Positions 25,158 through 34,543 of a stretch of 56,187 nucleotides of DNA are shown here, piece by piece. Position numbers and translations under genes: made by a program. The notes below the pieces were generated by a model. That model saw only the letters and a program-made list of their open reading frames with translations. It searched no databases and was not told the origin of the DNA. Origin of the DNA: Hydrogenimonas sp. (GTDB lineage: Bacteria > Campylobacterota > Campylobacteria > Campylobacterales > Hydrogenimonadaceae); assembly GCA_015490295.1 (NCBI GenBank), contig WFYC01000036.1:1-56187 (forward strand), in the 5' to 3' direction. Numbering within the stretch: position 1 is the first letter of the stretch; every line of letters begins with the position of its first letter.

Positions 25158-26440
25158 GAAAACTGCTTCTTTTTCTGGCCGTTTTGGGTGTAGCTTACTG
25201 GGGGTATATCAACTTTTTCATCGAAAAGGAGCTCCAGGCCGTACCTGTGGAGAGGGTCGTCGATGAGCCTTCCGCAGATCCTGTCATAGAAGGGATGGAG
25301 GCGAGGCTCTATCTGAACTCTTTGCGCCAGAAGGGGGGGCTTCCATCGTTCTACGGAAACGAGTCGCTCGAAAAGGCGGCGGCTTTACACGCATCATATC
25401 TGGCCAAAAACCGTACGGACGGACACTACCAGGTCCCTGAACTGCCCGGTTTCAGCGGAAAAACCCCGGCAGATCGTGCGGTAAAGGCTGGATACCCTTC
25501 AAGGATGGTTCAAGAGAACCTATCCAGCGGAAATATCGATTTCAAAGACTCCGTAGATGGGCTTTTTTCCGCCATATACCACCGTTTCGGGTTTTTGGAT
25601 TCCGTGATGGACGAGATAGGCATAGCCTATGCCGAAGATGTTTTCGGAAGGAGAATCTACGTATACGATATGGGCAACTACAATGTAGCGAGACTGTGCA
25701 GAGAAGAGGAGCGTTTTACGCAAGGGAGATATATTACCGGTATCTGTACGCAGAGTGACAAGAAGATATCTTCGCGGAGATTTGAAAAGGTACTTGATAC
25801 CAACCGGAAGCAGTCCAAAGATATCATATTGTGGCCGTATGACGGACAGGAGGATGTTCCTCCCGCCTTTTTCGAAGAGATCCCCGACCCTCTGCCGGAT
25901 TACTCCGTAAGCGGGTATCCGATAAGCATCGTCTTCAACGACCTCTATTTCAAGCGTGTAAAGGTTGTCTCGTTCAGGCTCTACAGCGACGTGAGCGGTG
26001 AGGAGGTTCCGGTGCGGCTGATGGATAGCGGCAACGACCCGAACCTTCTTCTTAAAAAGAACCAATTTGCCATATTTCCGCTCGAGAGACTCGATTACGA
26101 TACGAACTACACGGCCGTCGTCAACTTTACTGCCGGCCCCAAAAGTTTCGAGAGGGAGTGGCACTTCAGGACGCGAAGTTTCGATGCAGATATTCTGAAG
26201 GTGGCTTCGGAGAGCGCGGAGTTCAAAATAGAGGCCGGCAAAAGCTATGTCCTCTACCTGCAGCCGCATGGCCCCAACGACCTTTTGAAAGATGTGGTTC
26301 ATCCGCGGGGTACGGTGGTGGAGAGGATAGATGCGAACACCTTCATGCTCAAAGTCGCCGAAGGTATGAGCGGTCCGGTCGTCATAAAGGCAGGCGAAAG
26401 GAGAGTCAGGCTCGATATTTCAGGTAGTCCGGATCAGTAG
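25154..26440 (+). CDS. CAP-domain (SCP/PR1-like) membrane-anchored protein
   Basis: 428 aa, TTG start overlapping the previous stop (TTGA). An N-terminal hydrophobic helix (residues 3-22) anchors or exports it. Residues about 48-180 match the CAP fold: LYLNSLRQKGGLPSF, LEKAAALHASYLAKN, GHYQ, and ENLSSG... AIYHRFGFLDSVMDEIGIAYA. The C-terminal half contains an Ig-like beta-rich region (YPISIVFND... FRLYSD...) and a final strand-rich domain. Function is unknown; CAP proteins bind lipids or act as structural extracellular proteins. It converges with cheR, overlapping it by 7 bp. Confidence 0.82.
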   Translation: MRKLLLFLAVLGVAYWGYINFFIEKELQAVPVERVVDEPSADPVIEGMEARLYLNSLRQKGGLPSFYGNESLEKAAALHASYLAKNRTDGHYQVPELPGFSGKTPADRAVKAGYPSRMVQENLSSGNIDFKDSVDGLFSAIYHRFGFLDSVMDEIGIAYAEDVFGRRIYVYDMGNYNVARLCREEERFTQGRYITGICTQSDKKISSRRFEKVLDTNRKQSKDIILWPYDGQEDVPPAFFEEIPDPLPDYSVSGYPISIVFNDLYFKRVKVVSFRLYSDVSGEEVPVRLMDSGNDPNLLLKKNQFAIFPLERLDYDTNYTAVVNFTAGPKSFEREWHFRTRSFDADILKVASESAEFKIEAGKSYVLYLQPHGPNDLLKDVVHPRGTVVERIDANTFMLKVAEGMSGPVVIKAGERRVRLDISGSPDQ

Positions 26441-27282
26441 ATGGCGCGATAGTATGTCGTTCGCCCCTTATGCACCTTTTCGAAACCTTCGGGGGTAAAC
26501 GAGACATCGGCGTGGCCGAGAAAGAGCACTCCACCCGGTTTCAGGACGCTTCGCAACCGGGAGACGGCCTCTCTCTTCTGCTCATCCGTGAAGTAGATCA
26601 TCATATTTCTTGAAAAAACGGCGTCGAATTTTCCCAAAAGGGTGAACTCACGGTCGAAGATATTCTTATATACAAAGCTGGCATATCTTTTAAAGAGTCT
26701 ATCTATACAGTACTCTTCGCCACTTCTGAAAAAACAGCTCTCTTTTACGGAATCGGGAAGCTGGGATACGGAGCGCTGCGAGTAGCATCCCCTCTCCGCG
26801 GCGGCGAGCGAGTCTGTGTTTATATCGATGCCCGTAATATGCAAAGAGGGAGGAATCGAGGCGTTTTCGTGCAGGTAGAGTAGTATCGAATAGACCTCTT
26901 CGCCGCTCGAGCATGGAGCCGAGAGTATCGAAGAGCAGCGGTTGGAGCGGATATGTTCGGCGACGGCTTCGATCTGGTCGAGTTCGCGATAGAAGTAGGT
27001 TTCACCGACGGTCAGTGCGTTTATAAGCGATCTTTTTGTCCGTTCCGAATCTCTATATTTTGCAAACAGCTCTCTGAATGAGTTGAATCCGTTTTTTATC
27101 GCGAAGCGCTCCAGCTTGCGAACGGTGATCGCCTCCTGTCTGCGATAGTCGAGGCCGTACTCCCCTTTTATCTCTTTTAGCAACTCTTTCGCATCGCTAA
27201 CGTCGAAGTTTTGACGTATTGGTGCAGGGCCGCCGCTTCGCTCATGCGGACCGGTTTTGTCTCTTTTGAACCACGATAACAT
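26434..27282 (-). CDS. cheR: Chemotaxis protein methyltransferase CheR
   Basis: Methylates receptor glutamates using SAM. From ATG 27282 the protein has 282 aa; AAGGAG eight bases upstream supports this start over an upstream frame extension. The helical N-domain is followed by the SAM-binding part (LSAPCSSGEEVYSI, ITGIDINTDSL, KFDAVFSRNMMIYF, GGVLFLGHADV). The ATG overlaps the cheB stop (TGATG), so the adaptation pair is coupled. Confidence 0.95.
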   Translation of the reverse strand: MLSWFKRDKTGPHERSGGPAPIRQNFDVSDAKELLKEIKGEYGLDYRRQEAITVRKLERFAIKNGFNSFRELFAKYRDSERTKRSLINALTVGETYFYRELDQIEAVAEHIRSNRCSSILSAPCSSGEEVYSILLYLHENASIPPSLHITGIDINTDSLAAAERGCYSQRSVSQLPDSVKESCFFRSGEEYCIDRLFKRYASFVYKNIFDREFTLLGKFDAVFSRNMMIYFTDEQKREAVSRLRSVLKPGGVLFLGHADVSFTPEGFEKVHKGRTTYYRAIY

Positions 27283-27869
27283 CAGACTTCTCTCCTTATG
27301 TACTCCACGATATCCCATATCGGTGCGATTTTTTGAGCCGCACCCAGCTCCGCGGCCGCTTTCGGCATTCCGTAAACCGGGGATGTGGACTCGTCCTGTA
27401 CGACCGTTTTGTGCCCCCTCTCCTTCAGTTTCAGAAGACCGCGGGCGCCGTCCGAACCTATACCGCTGAGCACAAAAGCGCAGATACGAACCTTTTCGAG
27501 ATCCGCGGCGGAGAGAAAAAGGGTATCTATGGTCGGGTGGTAAAAACCATCTTCACAATCTACCGTCTCAAGATAAATCTCCCTGCCGCTTTTGTGTAGT
27601 ACGGCGGTATCGCTTAGAATATATATCGCGCCTTTTTCGAGGCTGACTCTGCCCTCCGCAAATAGGGAGGGCAGAGCGCTTATACGGCCGAGCCTGCCGG
27701 CAAACGAAGCGAGAGATATTTTGTCCATATGTTGTGCAACGACAACGGCGGCATCGATTTTGCGCGGCAGTGAGGAGGCGATGGACTCTATGAGCCCCGG
27801 CCCCCCTGTGGATGCGCCGATCAGTATCAGTTTTTCAGGTATTGGGTTATTCAAATTTTCTTCCTGCAT
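27282..27869 (-). CDS. cheB: Chemotaxis methylesterase CheB, catalytic domain only
   Basis: A 195-aa methylesterase/amidase that removes receptor methyl groups. The catalytic serine is in IGASTGGP, the histidine in VVAQHM, and the aspartate region in LSGIGSDGARG. The N-terminal receiver and linker of enteric CheB are absent, as in Campylobacter jejuni, so activity cannot be controlled by phosphorylation through its own receiver. It is coupled to cheR. Confidence 0.95.
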   Translation of the reverse strand: MQEENLNNPIPEKLILIGASTGGPGLIESIASSLPRKIDAAVVVAQHMDKISLASFAGRLGRISALPSLFAEGRVSLEKGAIYILSDTAVLHKSGREIYLETVDCEDGFYHPTIDTLFLSAADLEKVRICAFVLSGIGSDGARGLLKLKERGHKTVVQDESTSPVYGMPKAAAELGAAQKIAPIWDIVEYIRREV

Positions 27870-27971
27870 TAATATGTAGATCGGCTCTTTTTTTAAAAAT
27901 GAAATGAAAATAGAATTTTTTCATGGTACATTTATATTGTTTAACGAAAATACCCAAAAAAGGAGTTTTCA

Positions 27972-28280
27972 ATGGCAACAGAGATCAAGAAGTACCATAT
28001 CCTCTTCTACGGAAGTCCGAAGGGGTACCAGACAAACAGGGCCCAGATAGCCCTTTACGACGCCAAAAGCAGGGTCAAAGCCTATGTCCGCTTCAACGAT
28101 CCGGGCATGTTTTTCGAAAACGATTACGAGAGCAACGGCATTATCCATATGCACCTGCCCAGTGCCATGTTCGAAAACGTGCTCGATGTTCTAAGAAACG
28201 AGAAGCCGGTCTACATCTATTTTGCGCAAAACCGCGGTTTTCTCTCTACATCGGCGGAGCCCGTAGGCGAAGGGGAGTAG
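27972..28280 (+). CDS. Conserved-looking small protein of unknown function
   Basis: 102 aa, soluble, mixed alpha/beta (KKYHILFYGSPKG, IALYDAKSRVKAYVRFNDPG, IHMHLPSAMFENVLDVLRNEKPVYIYFAQNRGF). A good AAAAAAGGAG site precedes the ATG at 27972. It stands alone between cheB and a chemoreceptor gene on the other strand. I do not recognise the family; the composition and ribosome binding site argue that it is real. Confidence 0.75.
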   Translation: MATEIKKYHILFYGSPKGYQTNRAQIALYDAKSRVKAYVRFNDPGMFFENDYESNGIIHMHLPSAMFENVLDVLRNEKPVYIYFAQNRGFLSTSAEPVGEGE

Positions 28281-28319
28281 CCCGGCCCGGGCGCGTCCTG
28301 AGGCGGGGCGCTTCCTCTT

Positions 28320-29894
28320 TTAGGTCTTAAAGAGCTCAAGCCTGTGGCTCAGCTCTTCGGTCAGTCTGCTCAGGTGCTCGGCCGCTCCCGCGATCTCTTC
28401 GACGCTTCTTGCGTTGTGTGTAGAAATTTCGGTTATGTTTTTCATGTTTTCGATTACATCTTTCATCTCCCGGGCTATCTCGTTAGAGCTTCTGGCAGAC
28501 TCTCTGCTAACCTGAGCCGCCTCCTTCAGTACACCGTTGACGCTCGCTATCTCCTCTTCTACCTCCGTAACCTGCGTGACCGCCGCTTCGAAATCTTTCG
28601 CGTTAGCCTGCATTTCGCCGCTTATGTCGTTGATCGACTGAATCACCAGGTTTATCGTGGCGGTGATTTCGGAGAGGCTCTTTTGCGTACGCTCCGCAAG
28701 CTTCCTTACCTCGTCGGCGACCACGGCGAAACCTCTGCCGTGCTCTCCGGCACGTGCCGCCTCTATAGCGGCGTTTAGTGCCAGCAGGTTTGTCTGATCG
28801 GCTATGTCGCTTATGATATCCAGCACCTCTTTGACGCCGTTCGCCTCCTCCTGAAGGTGTATTATGTTTTGTGCAAGGTCGGACTCTTTTGCACCTGTAT
28901 GGTTGATTGTATCGAGAAGGTTGCCTATGCTTCTGTTGGCCCGTTCGAGAGTCTGCGCCGCCTCGAGAACGTTCTTTTCGCTGGCGTTTACCGTGCTTAC
29001 CGCCTCTTGAAGCGCTTCGAACACCTCCTCCCCTGTCTTCGACGTATCCGCCACGAGGGCCGCTTCATCTTCGGCCCTTCGGCCGATTTCAAGTGCCGTT
29101 GCAGAGAGTTCTGCCGCGACCGACGAGTTTTCGCTCCCGTTAGATTTCGCTTCGGCCACCGTCGTGTGCACCTTGTCGATGAAGAGGTTTATCTTTTGCG
29201 CGAGTGTTCCGATTTCGTTCTTCCCGATTACGGGTATCCTTTTCGTCAGGTCTCCGTCGCTGCCGGCGAGATCTTCGGCCGCATCCTGAATCGTGCGGAG
29301 GTTTTTGGCTATGAAACCGGATACATAGAGTGAGATAATCACTGCAATCACTATTGCGGCAACTCCGGTAGATATAAGTATCGTCTCCAACCGTAAAACT
29401 TCGCCATGACTCTTTTCGAGCAGCCCTTTTTGTATGGAGGCGATCTTTTTTTCGACTCTGTCGAGATGTTCCATGATCTCTTTTTGAAGCTTTTGTGACT
29501 TTTTGAGTGCCTCTTCTTCGGGCAAATTTATTACGGTGTCATATTTCCTGACTAGCCCGTAAACATTCTGAAGAAGCCTTTTGGCCTCCTTCTCTTCTAT
29601 TTTCGACTCCGCTCTCTTTATGGAACTGTACAGACTCTTTTTGACCCGATTATAGCTCTTGAGGTTTTTCTGGTTACCCGTAGTTATATAGGTATCTGCC
29701 CACAATACGCTTTGAAGCATCCGCTTTTGTATATCCGACACTTCCCTTAAAATCTTGTCCGACTCTTTTATGTCGGAGATGCCGTTTTCCGATACCGATA
29801 TCGCCTTAATCGCAAGGGCTACATTGATTGCAAGCAACACGACAATAGCTACGAACGAAACGAGAAGGATCTTTCTCATGCTCATGTTGTTCAT
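28320..29894 (-). CDS. Methyl-accepting chemotaxis protein
   Basis: A 524-aa transmembrane chemoreceptor. TM1 at about 8-30, a helical periplasmic sensor of about 140 residues, TM2 at about 172-192, a HAMP region, then the long signalling coiled coil with the hairpin tip [41 protein letters not shown]. The sensor is all-helical with acidic/basic heptads, like four-helix-bundle ligand domains. The ligand cannot be inferred. It ends without a CheR-tethering pentapeptide. Confidence 0.95.
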   Translation of the reverse strand: MNNMSMRKILLVSFVAIVVLLAINVALAIKAISVSENGISDIKESDKILREVSDIQKRMLQSVLWADTYITTGNQKNLKSYNRVKKSLYSSIKRAESKIEEKEAKRLLQNVYGLVRKYDTVINLPEEEALKKSQKLQKEIMEHLDRVEKKIASIQKGLLEKSHGEVLRLETILISTGVAAIVIAVIISLYVSGFIAKNLRTIQDAAEDLAGSDGDLTKRIPVIGKNEIGTLAQKINLFIDKVHTTVAEAKSNGSENSSVAAELSATALEIGRRAEDEAALVADTSKTGEEVFEALQEAVSTVNASEKNVLEAAQTLERANRSIGNLLDTINHTGAKESDLAQNIIHLQEEANGVKEVLDIISDIADQTNLLALNAAIEAARAGEHGRGFAVVADEVRKLAERTQKSLSEITATINLVIQSINDISGEMQANAKDFEAAVTQVTEVEEEIASVNGVLKEAAQVSRESARSSNEIAREMKDVIENMKNITEISTHNARSVEEIAGAAEHLSRLTEELSHRLELFKT

Positions 29895-30026
29895 CTTTCC
29901 GCCTTTTGGGAGACTGTTTTAAAACTTGTGATTGAATCAGTTCGTACTCACCGCAGCCGGAGCCTGGGATGTGTCGAACCGTATTTGTAATTGTAGAAAA
30001 TAAAAAGTGTCAAATATGTGTCATTG

Positions 30027-30707
30027 TCAAAAGATTAGGCGGTACCCGGTGCCAAAGCGGTTCTCAATCAGCTCCGACGGAAGCTTTTTCCTGAAGCGTT
30101 TTATGAGTGATTTCAGCGCATCGGTGCTGAGGTCTTTGTCGTAATTTATATAGAAGAGTTCGCTTATTCGCTGTATCGACAGATATTTGCCAGGATGCTG
30201 AACCAGCAGCGATACAAAGAGCCTCTCGCTATTGCTGAGCCCCAGTGTACGTCCCTTGTATGTAAGGACGAGCGCCGTTTTGTCGAATATGTAAGAGTCG
30301 GCCAGCTTCAAAAGAGGCGGATCCAGCTTCTTCAGCTGAGAAGAGGCGGTTTCCAGAGCCTCGACAAGATCGCTGCGGCGTATCGGTTTTATCAGGTACT
30401 TGGTTATATTCAGCTCCGTGGCTTTGAGCAGTCTCTCTCTGTCGCTGTAGGCGGTCATCATTATAACCCTTGTCCTGTCGTCCTCTCTCCTGATCTTCTC
30501 TACCAGGCTGAGTCCGTCGATTTTCGGCAGCAAGATGTCGCTTAGGAGAATATCGGGCCTCTTTTCGCGGTATAGCCGCAGCGCCTGTGCACCGTCGGCG
30601 GCCTCATAGACCTTTTTGAAGAGGTTTGAAAGAAACGATGCGTAGGATCTTCTTATATTCTCTTCATCTTCAGCGTAGAGGATCGTATACTCTTTAAACG
30701 TTTTCAT
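30027..30707 (-). CDS. Response regulator, OmpR-like
   Basis: 226 aa: an N-terminal receiver (acidic EDE at 13-15, phospho-Asp57 in SDILLPKIDG, Lys in YLIKPI) and a C-terminal winged-helix region (LGLSNSERLFVSLLVQHPGKYLS... ALKSLIKRFRKKLP... NRFGTGYRLIF). It partners the sensor kinase directly upstream (ATGA overlap). The target is unknown. Confidence 0.9.
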   Translation of the reverse strand: MKTFKEYTILYAEDEENIRRSYASFLSNLFKKVYEAADGAQALRLYREKRPDILLSDILLPKIDGLSLVEKIRREDDRTRVIMMTAYSDRERLLKATELNITKYLIKPIRRSDLVEALETASSQLKKLDPPLLKLADSYIFDKTALVLTYKGRTLGLSNSERLFVSLLVQHPGKYLSIQRISELFYINYDKDLSTDALKSLIKRFRKKLPSELIENRFGTGYRLIF

Positions 30708-31774
30708 GATGCTCCTTTGAACGAGAGTCTGAAGGTGGTGACGAGAGGATCGATAAGCTCCAGCCTCCCCTGCATTCTGTTTTCGACGATCATTTTCGCC
30801 ATATAGAGGCCGATTCCGCGCCCTCTCTCTTTGAATTTCGTCGTGAAATAGGGGTCGAACATCTGCTGAACGGTCTCTGCAGGTACTCCACCCGCGTTGT
30901 CGCGGATGAATAGTTCGTAAAGTACGCTCCCTTTTAAGCTGGATGTGCGGGAGACTATCTCTATCTTCGCAGGGGCCGTTTCGCTCTTTTGAAGCGCATC
31001 AACCGCATTGTTCAAAATAACTAGAAGCACATGGACGAACTCCTTTTTCGAGCCTACTATTTTACAGCTATCGTCTATCTTTGTCTCTACCTTTATGGAG
31101 TGTTTCTCCAGCCTGGAGCCGATGAGCGAAAGGGCGCTCTCTACGCTCTGCACCGGATCGAAGAGCTCCATCGTTTCGGATGGGGTCATGAACTCCTGAA
31201 AGCTCTCTATCGTCTCTCCCATGAAAGATGTGAGGTTCTCGAATCTCTCGAAGTAGCGTTCGAATCTATCCCCGCCGAGCTCGTTTCGGGAAAAGTCGCT
31301 CTCCATATCGAGCAAGAGTGCATTTATCTCGGCGAGCGGCTGCTTCCACTGGTGAGCTATGTTGCTCAGCAGCTGGCCCATCTGTGCGAGACGCGACTGG
31401 TGCGAGAGCATCGCTTCGCTCTCTCTCATCCTCTCTTGAAGTCGGCGGCAGTCAACTTTTTTTGGGGCCGAATCTTCAAGCGGCCTGCACCGGCCGTAAA
31501 ACCCGGCGATGTTCTTGTCGGCATCGAATAGGATGAACCTTTTGACGCCAAGATAGATGATCTTTCCCTCTCTGTCCGAAATCTCTACAACGATCTCGTT
31601 TGAAAGCGGAATTTCAGGGGCCGAAAACGGAGCGGCCTCTCCCAGGAGCTCTTCGGGGCGGTATCCGAGAAGGTTTGTGACGCTTCCGTTGATATAGAGC
31701 AGCTTTCCGTAGCCGTCGCTCTGCCACAAAATGTCGTCGGCGATTTCCGCGAGCCGCATATAATCTATTTTCAC
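30704..31774 (-). CDS. PAS-domain sensor histidine kinase, cytoplasmic
   Basis: 356 aa. A PAS domain (residues about 8-95) has no membrane segments, so sensing is cytoplasmic. The H-box NIAHQWKQPL (His131) is of the HWxQPL subtype common in Campylobacterota. The ATPase shows NNAVDAL (N-box), DNAGGVP (G1), FKERGRGIGLYMAK (G2). It forms a two-gene operon with the response regulator. Confidence 0.92.
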   Translation of the reverse strand: MKIDYMRLAEIADDILWQSDGYGKLLYINGSVTNLLGYRPEELLGEAAPFSAPEIPLSNEIVVEISDREGKIIYLGVKRFILFDADKNIAGFYGRCRPLEDSAPKKVDCRRLQERMRESEAMLSHQSRLAQMGQLLSNIAHQWKQPLAEINALLLDMESDFSRNELGGDRFERYFERFENLTSFMGETIESFQEFMTPSETMELFDPVQSVESALSLIGSRLEKHSIKVETKIDDSCKIVGSKKEFVHVLLVILNNAVDALQKSETAPAKIEIVSRTSSLKGSVLYELFIRDNAGGVPAETVQQMFDPYFTTKFKERGRGIGLYMAKMIVENRMQGRLELIDPLVTTFRLSFKGAS

Positions 31775-31849
31775 GTCTACCTACCCGATTTATGCTTTTC
31801 TCAAATTGTCGAAAGTATCTGTACCGATATAATCGGCTAAAAAGAGCTT

Positions 31850-32761
31850 TTATGCAAGTCGGTGGATTACGGGCCACAAGAGGGCGAAGTAGAGCAGGAA
31901 AAAGAGTGAGCTTGCAAATACCAAAGCGGCGGTATCTTTGGGCAGACAGTTAAAGAGGGCGGCGAAGTTTACGTTCGCGACCGCAAGGGGGGTGATGAGT
32001 TCCATCAGCAGAATCGACACCACGAACGGATCCATACCGCCAAACCGCAGGATAATGTAGGCGGTCGCCGGAAGTATGAAAAACTTTACCGCCCCTACGG
32101 CCTTTAGAAGCTTCATGTCGAGATGCTCTATGCGCACACCGGCAAGATAGATGCCGAAGAGCAGAAGCTGAACGACTATGGAGGCGTAGGCTCCAAGCTT
32201 CAGGTTCGCCTCGATCGCCTGCGGAATATGAACTCCCAGAAGGTTTACGCAGAGTGCCGCAAGCGCACTCCAGAGTATCGGCATCTTTACGACGTTGAGC
32301 AGAGACTCTTTGGTGCCGTAGCTGCCCGAGGAGTAGATATAGACCCCTACGGTGTTGACAAATAGGACGTTTGCCAGGTTTATCATCGTGGTGTAGGGAA
32401 CGCTCTCTTCGCCGAATATCGCGATGCCGAGCGGGATTCCGAGGTTGGCGGTGTTTCCAACGAGTGACGCCACCAGAAAAACGGCTCTCTTTTTTCTGTC
32501 GCCGAAGAGTTTTTTGGAGATCGGGAGCATCGGGATAAAAAGGAGCGTCACGACCGCCAGGTACCATGCCGGCGCTTCGAAGACATCGGGGTTCAGAGGC
32601 TGCGAGGTGAGCCCCCAGAATGTCAAAAAGGGCTGAAGTATATAAACCGAAATAAGAATGAGAGAGCGCTCGTGCAGCTCCTCTTTGAACTTCCACTTGC
32701 CAAAAGCTCCAAGCGCTACGAAAAAGTATATTCCCAAAATCGAGAGCAAAAGCGATAACAT
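31850..32761 (-). CDS. AEC-family transporter (auxin efflux carrier-like)
   Basis: A 303-aa membrane protein with about ten hydrophobic helices; conserved GNTANLGIPLGIAIFG and the C-terminal ELITPLAVANVNFAALF match the AEC family, which moves organic anions. Substrate is unknown. Start: ATG 32761 begins at the family position; the longer frame from TTG 32800 runs through promoter-like sequence. A TATAAT (minus strand, 32773-32768) ends only six bases before the ATG and no Shine-Dalgarno is visible, which points to a leaderless mRNA. Confidence 0.88.
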   Translation of the reverse strand: MLSLLLSILGIYFFVALGAFGKWKFKEELHERSLILISVYILQPFLTFWGLTSQPLNPDVFEAPAWYLAVVTLLFIPMLPISKKLFGDRKKRAVFLVASLVGNTANLGIPLGIAIFGEESVPYTTMINLANVLFVNTVGVYIYSSGSYGTKESLLNVVKMPILWSALAALCVNLLGVHIPQAIEANLKLGAYASIVVQLLLFGIYLAGVRIEHLDMKLLKAVGAVKFFILPATAYIILRFGGMDPFVVSILLMELITPLAVANVNFAALFNCLPKDTAALVFASSLFFLLYFALLWPVIHRLA

Positions 32762-32767
32762 GGGTCG

Positions 32768-32773
32768 ATTATA
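32768..32773 (-). promoter_or_regulatory. -10 element placed for a leaderless AEC transcript
   Basis: TATAAT on the minus strand ends six bases upstream of the ATG at 32761, so transcription would begin at or next to the A of the start codon. No purine-rich binding site lies between. Confidence 0.4.
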
Positions 32774-32984
32774 GTATAATTTATATAGATTGGAGCACAA
32801 AACCGAAAGAGATTTTCAACCGCTGCCTGAAAAGAGCGGGTTGTCGTATCGACTCCGGAGAGATTGACAAATATTTGCGGCATCGCCGTTATAGCGTACC
32901 GAAGGGTCCGTGCAGTATAATACACCTGTAAGATGGGGTCACTATCTGTGCACCCCGGATATGCTATCGGGAATGGAGGGAATA

Positions 32985-33221
32985 ATGGAAAAAGATGCGA
33001 TCATGAAGGAGCTTCGGGCTTACGAAGATAGAAGAGACGAGTTCTACAGGTTTCTAGATGAACATATACCTCACGATGCAACTACAGGGCTTTACGACTT
33101 CCGCAACAAGGTTATGCTCGATGCCGAAAAGGTCTACGAACTCTTTCATAAGCTCGACTACCAGGCCAGGAAGATTCGGGGAATCGTAGTCAACGAGATT
33201 TTGGAGAGAGAGCAGAGTTGA
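32985..33221 (+). CDS. Small cytoplasmic protein of unknown function
   Basis: 78 aa, charged and helical (MEKDAIMKELRAYEDRRDEF... DFRNKVMLDAEKVYELFHKLDYQARKIRG). ATG 32985 with GGAGGG just upstream is preferred over GTG 32910, whose extension would be translated from the promoter region (a TATAAT lies at 32915-32920). It overlaps the next gene by TTGA. Family not recognised. Confidence 0.75.
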   Translation: MEKDAIMKELRAYEDRRDEFYRFLDEHIPHDATTGLYDFRNKVMLDAEKVYELFHKLDYQARKIRGIVVNEILEREQS

Positions 33222-33583
33222 CACTTCTCTTTCTGCTCATAGCCGCTGCCGCGGGTGTCGTGGTGCTGGTTTACGAAAAGAGACAGCGTGACGAGAACCT
33301 GCAGAAGTTTCAGAACTACGTTGCCGGCCTTGTAAACACCGAGGGGCTTACAGGGCAGGAGAGGTTAAAGAGTGTCATCGAGCTTTTCGGAAGCAACGGT
33401 TATAAAATCGAGGAGATAGAGGGCGATCTCGTTACCGCGAGCAGGCGGGAGTTCAGTGTGGGTGCCGCACTGCTTTGGCTGTCGGCTGCGGGGGTCGGTC
33501 TGATTATCTATCTGATCTACTACTTTTTGAAAAAACCTGAAAAGATGGTCGCGGATCTTCAAAAGGGGACTATCCGTGCCTGA
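33218..33583 (+). CDS. Small membrane protein of unknown function
   Basis: 121 aa with two hydrophobic helices: residues 2-18 (LLFLLIAAAAGVVVLV) and about 80-104 (ALLWLSAAGVGLIIYLIYYF), separated by a charged, partly cytoplasmic segment. The start is TTG overlapping the previous stop. It overlaps the YchJ-like gene by eight bases, so three small genes form one transcript. No family recognised. Confidence 0.75.
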   Translation: MTLLFLLIAAAAGVVVLVYEKRQRDENLQKFQNYVAGLVNTEGLTGQERLKSVIELFGSNGYKIEEIEGDLVTASRREFSVGAALLWLSAAGVGLIIYLIYYFLKKPEKMVADLQKGTIRA

Positions 33584-33965
33584 GTGCCCTTGCGGATCGG
33601 CGGCTTTATACGAAGAGTGCTGCGGCAGGTATATCGAAAAAGGGCTCAAGCCGCCGACCGCCGAAGCGCTGATGCGTTCGCGCTACAGTGCTTATGTTAA
33701 GGGTGTACCTGAGTATATAGCCCAAACGGCGCTCGAACCTCCCCCGATCCGGGAGATCGTGAAGGCGATCGAAGAGACGGAGTTCCTCTCTTTAGAGCTC
33801 ATAGAGACGAAGAGGGGAGTGGCGCTTGACAAAAAAGGGGTCGTAGAGTTCAAAGCCCGCTATGTCACAGGGGGAGCGGAGGGTGTTTTGCACGAGCGCT
33901 CCGCTTTCGTAAAAAAAAGAGGGGTCTGGCTCTACGACGAGGAGGGCTCTCTCGTCATGTCGTAG
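33576..33965 (+). CDS. YchJ-like SEC-C motif protein
   Basis: 129 aa. The N-terminal zinc motif CPCGSAALYEECCGRY and the following LMRSRYSAYVKGVPEYIAQT match the YchJ (UPF0225) family, an NTF2-like domain with a SEC-C zinc finger. Function is unknown. GTG start at 33576. It is the last gene of the small operon and lies convergent to the haemoglobin gene. Confidence 0.88.
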   Translation: MPECPCGSAALYEECCGRYIEKGLKPPTAEALMRSRYSAYVKGVPEYIAQTALEPPPIREIVKAIEETEFLSLELIETKRGVALDKKGVVEFKARYVTGGAEGVLHERSAFVKKRGVWLYDEEGSLVMS

Positions 33966-33975
33966 CTTCTACGGC

Positions 33976-34458
33976 TCACACTTTCGCCAGGTCTTCGAAG
34001 GCGCGTGCGTTCCTTGGACGGTTTATCAGCATCTTCGAGTACTCGTCGAGGAATCTGAAGTACGACTCGGTTAGCGCGGGGTCTACATCCGATGCGCTCT
34101 CGAGAAGCACTTCCCTCCAGGTGCCGAGCCACTCCGTTCTATGTTTTTCGTTTATGCTGAAGGGTTTGTGCATCTTTATCTGGTCTACATGCCCCATCTC
34201 TTCGCTGTAGCGTTTGGGCCCTCCGGCGATTTCGGCGAAATATTTGCCGTTGTGCTCCTTGATCTTCTCTATCTCCTCATCTTCCTGCGGAAAGAAAAAG
34301 GCGATATCGCTCTCGACAATCTTGTCGTAAAAGAGGCCAATCATCTCTTTGAAACCCTCTTCGCCGCCGACCGCTTCGTAGAAGCGCGGGTCGGGCAGCG
34401 GAATCTCCTCCTCTTTCGGGATGTTCTCTGGATCGTAGGGTGTGATTGTAAGTTCCAT
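33976..34458 (-). CDS. Truncated haemoglobin, group II-like
   Basis: 160 aa: a 28-residue acidic extension, then a 2-on-2 globin (FYEAVGGEEGFKEMIGLFYDKI, YFAEIAGGPKRYSEEMGHVDQIKMHKPFSINEKHRTEWLGTW). The YxxxxGGPxxY segment and the proximal His in the KMHKPF region fit group II. Such proteins bind O2 or NO and help nitrosative-stress defence, which suits a nitrate-respiring cell (inference). Confidence 0.85.
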   Translation of the reverse strand: MELTITPYDPENIPKEEEIPLPDPRFYEAVGGEEGFKEMIGLFYDKIVESDIAFFFPQEDEEIEKIKEHNGKYFAEIAGGPKRYSEEMGHVDQIKMHKPFSINEKHRTEWLGTWREVLLESASDVDPALTESYFRFLDEYSKMLINRPRNARAFEDLAKV

Positions 34459-34543
34459 ACTCTCTTCTCCGGATATTTTGTGCTACTTTACCATACTAAA
34501 AAGAGTTTTACGATAAATTATTCCATTAATTAACCCGAAAAAG

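Noticed and set aside
28281-28319. Terminator between the small unknown gene and the chemoreceptor
   Set aside because: The GC-rich sequence offers only a 6-bp stem with a one-base centre (GCCCGG/CCGGGC) that is too tight to fold and lacks a T run.
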